NCBI RefSeq assembly: GCF_002994745.2
Contig: NC_037092.1
Span: 24,143,001 to 24,207,000, forward strand
Direction of reading: 5' to 3'
Length of the DNA stretch: 64,000 nucleotides
DNA from: Rosa chinensis
Taxonomy: Eukaryota > Streptophyta > Magnoliopsida > Rosales > Rosaceae
Below, in pieces: positions 59,522 through 64,000 of this stretch. The position numbers and the translations under genes are program-made. Under the pieces are notes generated by a model. It was given only the letters and a program-made list of their open reading frames with translations, did not search any database and was not told the origin of the DNA. The first letter of the stretch is position 1. Each line of letters opens with the position of its first letter.

Positions 59522-61379
59522 AAATTGTAGACTATCTTTTAGTTGACCTAGCCGTCTCTGCAGTTAGGGTTTCTCGGTGCATCCTCGCATCGATAAAATT
59601 TCCAAAACTTCATCTTCTTCAACTGATCTCAATCCTTTTTCGATGGCTGGCTTCGGGAATGCTTCTGTGGCATCGTTGCGGCAGGCGATTCGACTCTGGT
59701 GACCCTCAGGGATGCAGGGGCTGCGGCTTTTCAGGATAACCATTGGTACATGGTGGGGCGTTTGTTGGCACCGAAAGCGGGCTTGCCAGGTTTCAAGGGT
59801 ACCATCTCCAATATCTGGCATCTTAGATCCGGACTTACCATTCAAGAGGCAGGTGAGCGTTTCGTGTTTCAATTTGAGAATGAGTCGATGCGCAATCGTA
59901 TTCTGTTTGGGGGTCCTTGGTTCTATCGCAACACGATGCTTGTTGTGGGAGAATATGATGGGCTTTGCCCACCTGAGATGGTGGCTTTGAATTTGATGGA
60001 GACATGGGTGGTGGTGCGGGGTCTGCCTCTTGCCCTGCGGAACAAGGTTGCACTAACCATGGTGGGTGCGACGCTAGGGCAGGTGGTTAAGATGGATATG
60101 CCAGCCCTGAAAAGGAAGGAAGAGGAGCAGAGGATCAAGGTCGTGTTTGATGTTCGCCGCCGGATTCGGACCTGGAAAATTATTGAGTTTTCGCCGGTGG
60201 TGAGACCGGAATTAACTTTCATATATGAGAAGGTCAAGGGCTACTGTCGTGATTGTGGTTTGTTTATCCATGATGCGATGGGATGTGATAAAACATTGAT
60301 CAAAGAACAGGAGGAGCTTTTGACTAGGGTTTCGGAGGCGGCTATGGAGGGTCTTTCTTTGACTGTGAGTAAGGCAGTGGGTGTTCCTGTGATGGAGATG
60401 GAATCGAGATAGGGAGGTGCTGCTCTGGTTTGTTTGGAGGTCGGCTCGGGTTCGAAGGGTCAGGGTGTTGAGACTTCACGGACTGAGAGGGAAGCTGAAG
60501 CTGGAGAGCCCATTGGTGTTTTGAGTTCCCAGATGATGGGAAGACAGCTATTGATGGAACCGATCCTGCCACAGTTGAAGGTTCATGATCCTTTAATTTA
60601 CATTCAGCCGGTGGTGGGGTCGAAAGCTTTGGCTTTGGGTCCAGTCATGAATGGGAGCGGGGAAGAGAATATTCGAGTGGAATTTTCTTCCATGCAGGCG
60701 CTATCAAATGGGAGGAAAAGAAAAGCTAGGGCAATGTTGAACCGGTTTGGCAAGAAGATCTTAGCACTTCCGGACTCGTCATTGGCGGTTGGAGAGAATA
60801 CTTCCTTGGTTGTGCAACACAAAAATGGAAAATTACTGGTCTCACCTAGGAAGAAGAAGATTGGGCGTCCGAAGGGAAGCAAAAATAAGGTTAAAGTTAC
60901 TGAGGAACAGGAAGAGAAGAAGATTCGCAAGTATAAAAGGAGGGGAAAAGCTCTGTGTTTTGACTCAACTTTGGAAACTTTCGCTGTCACTGCTGAGGTT
61001 GAGACTGGAATACGGCAAACAGGAGAGGAAGAGGCGGCTCCACTTGTGGAGTTTCCGGGTGCAGAGGGAGTGGTAGAAGGTGAAGTTTCACCTTCTACAA
61101 GCAGTTTAATGTAATTTTGTTTTTGGGTCGTAAAAACCAGAGCCTTAGTTGTTTCCCATTTATGCCTGCTTCGAGGTTTCTTGGTTTTTGTTTGAATAAG
61201 GGTGCGTGGATTTCCTAAAAGGTGGGTGTACTCAGGATTTTATTCTTCTAGAATAGGGTGTCATGAGGTTCTAAGGAACGATTGCTTTCTGTCGACCCCA
61301 TAGGGGTGTTTCGTTTTTGTACTGCTCGCTGAATTTAATGAAAGGGCTGACCTATTTCGTTCAAAAAAAAAAAAAAAAA
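59522..61379 (+). mobile_element. non-autonomous L1-type retroposon, ORF1-only (element 2)
   Basis: Flanked by CTACTTTTCTT at 59511-59521 and 61380-61390; up to 14 bp if the ambiguous A residues count. It ends ...CCTATTTCGTTC followed by a run of 17 A (61363-61379). Length (1.86 kb) and plan match element 1 at 6413-8221: short 5' leader, DUF4283/zinc-knuckle frame, basic tail, ~250-bp 3' region, A tail, and no RT or endonuclease. Confidence 0.87.
59699..61114 (+). pseudogene. DUF4283 / CCHC zinc-knuckle ORF1-like protein with AT-hook tail, one stop
   Basis: One frame runs from about 59699 to 61114, interrupted only by a TAG at 60410-60412. First half: DUF4283 (HWYMVGRLLAPKAG, ERFVFQFENESMRNRILFGGPW, METWVVVRGLPLALRN), then knuckle CRDCGLFIHDAMGC (CX2CX4HX4C). 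Second half: acidic/polar, with KRKARAMLNRFGKK, an AT-hook KIGRPKGSKNK and KKIRKYKRRGK. In L1 elements ORF1 binds element RNA. The AT-hook suggests DNA contact. The first in-frame codon at 59699 is not ATG, and the true start is unclear. Apart from the stop, the whole 470-codon frame is open, so it is young or under recent constraint. Confidence 0.83.
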
Positions 61380-61390
61380 CTACTTTTCTT

Positions 61391-62193
61391 TTTTATGTTA
61401 TGTATAACTCCTTTTTGGCTAATTTAATTATTGCTGTACAACATGCAATCATGCATATCAAGTTGCTTCAAAATAAGAATATTTTTTGGTCATTACCCAA
61501 AAAAAAAGAATACTTTTTGGTCTTGAGGACCCTAAACAGGTAATCCAGTCATGTCTAATTAAAACCTCATGCAATCAAATTATTATAGTCTCAACCAGTC
61601 ATTACCCATTAATCACCTTAATAACCCCACTTCATAGCCAAGACAGGATCATCCGATAGACATTAACGGAAAAATGACAATAGAAACAAAACCCTCGTAG
61701 ATCCTCTCTAATTCTTCATTGACTAATTCATCTTCAAAAACGATTTTCAATTGAAAGTGCTCTAATTTGTTTAGATATATAATTAAATTATCACAAGGTA
61801 GACAATTGGACAAAAGAAGGGTTGCTGCATTATCTAGACATAGTTGGCCTGAATTTATATTTATTTTCTTTGAGTATCAAACATGATTTTCTGGGACCCT
61901 AATTGATGTGAAGGGGAGAGATTTCAAATTTCTATTCTAAGACCAGAACCACAAGCTAGTGTTGTGGTCTTTTTCTTGCCCAATTTTTTTTTTTTTTTTT
62001 GAGAATGTTTTTCTTGCCCAAATTAAATTTTTGGGAATATGGAATTTGTATTTCTCAATTATTAAATGTATTTCCCACTATGATTTCGACTAATCACCTA
62101 AAACCCAAATCTAGCTACTTGTTCCTTTCTCTTCCTTTGGAGTTTGGTGTTTAACTTAACTTAGGTTTCTAGATTTGTAGCCAAAAGCTAGCC
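61391..62193. other. intergenic, nothing recognised
   Basis: AT-rich. A near-duplicated phrase, AAGAATA(T/C)TTTTTGGTC, occurs at 61475 and 61508. No gene. Confidence 0.6.
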
Positions 62194-62208
62194 TAATTAA
62201 ACGAGGTT

Positions 62209-63301
62209 TTTTTTTTTTGAGTTGAAGGAGGTCAGACATTTTTATTCAATATGGAAAAAGCAATATTACACAGTGACCCGCCCCTGTGGGGCCGTCAAAA
62301 AGAGATACCGCTAAACGCAATACCACTTCACCTATTGAGTGAAGCTTATGGGTGAGTAAACTAATATGAAACTGATAATAAAATTTTTCTACAGAATCCA
62401 TCAGTAGACTCGTTGACAACCTCAGACCAATAATCCCGTCAGTTCCTCGCGGGTACTGATCCCAATAAAAAATTAGGTATCTAGACAAAAACCGTTCGAA
62501 ATCCCAAATTTTAATAAAAAAGCCACCAGGATCCCAAATCCAGATCCAAAACTGAATAGGCCCACATGGACCACATGCTGCAACCCTAGTCATTCCATTA
62601 AGTCCGAGGCCCAAATCAGAAAACCAAAGCAAAGCCCAACACCACTTAGGGTTAGCCCTGGCAACCAAGTCAACATAACCATTGACTTCGCTGCCCCTGA
62701 CACCTGCACCCAAGTTGCGCCGACATTGGAAACTGCCAAAAGCCCGAAAGAAGCTTACTGTAATTCCAAAGCGCCGCCCCACCGTGCCTCCATCCAACCG
62801 ATGACGAGGGACCAAAAGACTGAGCCCAACGTCGTCAACCTGGAAAACAGACGAGCAAAACGGAATTAGAATCGCAGGTAGACTTTGCCCCCATACCAGT
62901 AGACGCCGGTCAGCCGGAAAATAACCATGAAGGGACTTGAACTGAATCTGACCCGACCCGTGCAAAACCCAACCCGTCAATCGCAACTGCCATCCTTGAA
63001 CTAGATTTACCTGCACCTCAGATCCTTTGAGCCGCGCACGCCGTGGCCTAAACGAGCCACCATAACTTGACCGCACAAGGCAATCACTCCATAAAAGACC
63101 AGGTCCCCAGTCCTATGAGCCACGATGGTGCAAGAGAAACCTGCGAAAGAGAAGACACGGCAAAACCCTGCCTTGATTTGGGCGATCCAAAAAGAGACGC
63201 GCCGTAGTTGTACTCCATAAATGACAAAGAGAGGTACACAGAGGCCAAACCCGAAGGCAGCGCTCTCCTAACCCTAGCAGAGCTTTGCTAGGTCGAGACA
63301 T
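62209..63301 (-). mobile_element. 1.1-kb LINE-derived retroposon with 15-bp TSD
   Basis: TAATTAAACGAGGTT flanks it at 62194-62208 and 63302-63316. The minus-strand A tail is the T run from 62209. The sense strand begins TGTCTCGACCTAGCAAAGC and ends ...CCATATTGAATAAAAATGTCTGACC before the tail. A 276-codon frame (62246-63076) spans most of it, Trp/Gly/Leu-rich with no domain I recognise. No RT, endonuclease or zinc knuckle. Probably an internally deleted LINE, comparable in size to 36201-37346 but unrelated in sequence. Confidence 0.82.
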
Positions 63302-63316
63302 TAATTAAACGAGGTT

Positions 63317-63780
63317 AATATGGCCTTACGAGGGACTTGGAAGACGGTCACTCCTTTACCCCAACACAAACACATACAAGAGTTCAATTTTTACCACCCT
63401 TTTTAGATCGGATGTTCATGTCCTAAGAATTGAACCAGACTTAAATATATTAGCCTTTTTTGCATGCCAAATGGCAACGGATAAAAACAAAACTCAAGTG
63501 TTTGTGCAAAGTATGTGCGCTTAGGTTTTACTTCATATTTCAATCAAACTCAAGGGACTTCACCATTCATGTCATAAAAAAAAAAAAAGGGACTTCCTCA
63601 TTCATTGATATTAGATGAGGTCGGTCGTCTCTTAGGTATGACATCAGGTTTTGTTTTGTAGGTGGAGGCAAGGCAGGCCATAAGAATCTATAGACTATGT
63701 AAATCCTATCAAAGCATATATTCATGCTCACAATCATATGCACATTAACTCGACAATAATTACAAAAGACCAAAACTTAC
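63317..63780. other. intergenic or intron, nothing recognised
   Basis: AT-rich with an A run (63578-63589). If the exon at 63781 is real, this would be its first intron. Confidence 0.4.
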
Positions 63781-63808
63781 CTTCAGCAATCACATGCATG
63801 GATTCCAT
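63781..63808 (-). CDS. possible first coding exon of a minus-strand gene
   Basis: Minus strand from 63808 reads ATG and then ESMHVIAE, ending GAAG before a consensus donor GTAAGTTTTG. About 115-125 bp upstream is CTATATAAATAGATG. A promoter, short leader, start and strong donor in correct order suggest a first exon, but I found no second exon to the left, so the gene may be broken or have a long intron disrupted by the LINE-derived insertion. Confidence 0.3.
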
Positions 63809-63923
63809 CTTCTGCAGCTGCAAAACTCGATCACTTGAATATAGCCTTCTGTTGCTTACCAACTTGCTTCTCAATAGACAGAACTAATGCAATTAATGTG
63901 GTGGCAACACGGACCAATTCATC

Positions 63924-63931
63924 TATTTATA
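63924..63931 (-). promoter_or_regulatory. TATA box upstream of the possible exon at 63808
   Basis: TATAAATA on the minus strand within CTATATAAATAGATG, about 115 bp upstream of the ATG. Confidence 0.4.
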
Positions 63932-64000
63932 TAGGTGACTTAAACCTTAAGAACCTTCCCATTAAAGCAGTTCATATCGGATTAGGTCTCCTAGTTAGAT

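Overview
This is plant nuclear DNA from a dicot. Genes are split by GT-AG introns, intergenic DNA is AT-rich, and the window is packed with Ty1/copia, L1-type LINE, hAT, Mutator-like and fold-back MITE sequence plus long GA/CT and TA microsatellites. The repeat style and protein variants suggest a Rosaceae-like species, but that is an impression and not proven by anything here.

Layout. 1-6014: decayed Ty1/copia element on the minus strand, with its 5' LTR at 5801-6014 and its other end outside the window. 6395-8239: LINE-type insertion carrying only a DUF4283/zinc-knuckle ORF, flanked by an 18-bp target-site duplication (TSD). 8691-12947 (+): gamma-glutamyl hydrolase gene with one unrecognisable exon. 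13492-17157 (+): DNA polymerase delta subunit 3 (POLD3-like) without a recognisable N-terminal exon. 17728-19679 (+): frameshifted hAT transposase-like gene. 20423-23681 (-): small UBTD-type protein, followed by an 840-bp inverted repeat over its promoter side. 25241-26030: two adjacent fold-back MITEs. 26872-28071 (-): intact F-box gene. Its decayed duplicate lies at 39396-40650 inside a second copy of the same ~1.9-kb segment.

28587-45540 is a nested transposon zone. It holds a ~1.2-kb tandem array built of two oppositely oriented LINE tails. A 2.9-kb hAT element with three internal ~505-bp repeats sits inside that array. It also holds a 1.15-kb LINE derivative, a Mutator-like fold-back element and a 3.9-kb hAT element with a broken transposase. 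Exact TSDs were found for both hAT elements and the LINE derivative.

46266-50804 (-) is an NHL-repeat membrane protein, and 52347-55019 (+) is the Sec61 alpha translocon subunit. These two are divergent, intact genes. 56811-63316 is again transposon-rich: a LINE tail, a 746-bp hAT element carrying a decayed PPR-gene fragment, a second ORF1-only LINE-type insertion, and a 1.1-kb LINE derivative with a 15-bp TSD. A possible first exon of a minus-strand gene lies at the right edge.

The host genes do not form a pathway: folate deglutamylation, DNA replication, ubiquitin-linked signalling, SCF targeting and ER protein translocation are simply neighbours. I see no clearly new biological system. 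The most unusual material is the set of precisely bounded non-autonomous elements (ORF1-only LINEs, a PPR-carrying hAT, a repeat-filled hAT) and the two adjacent replication/folate genes that each lack one expected exon.
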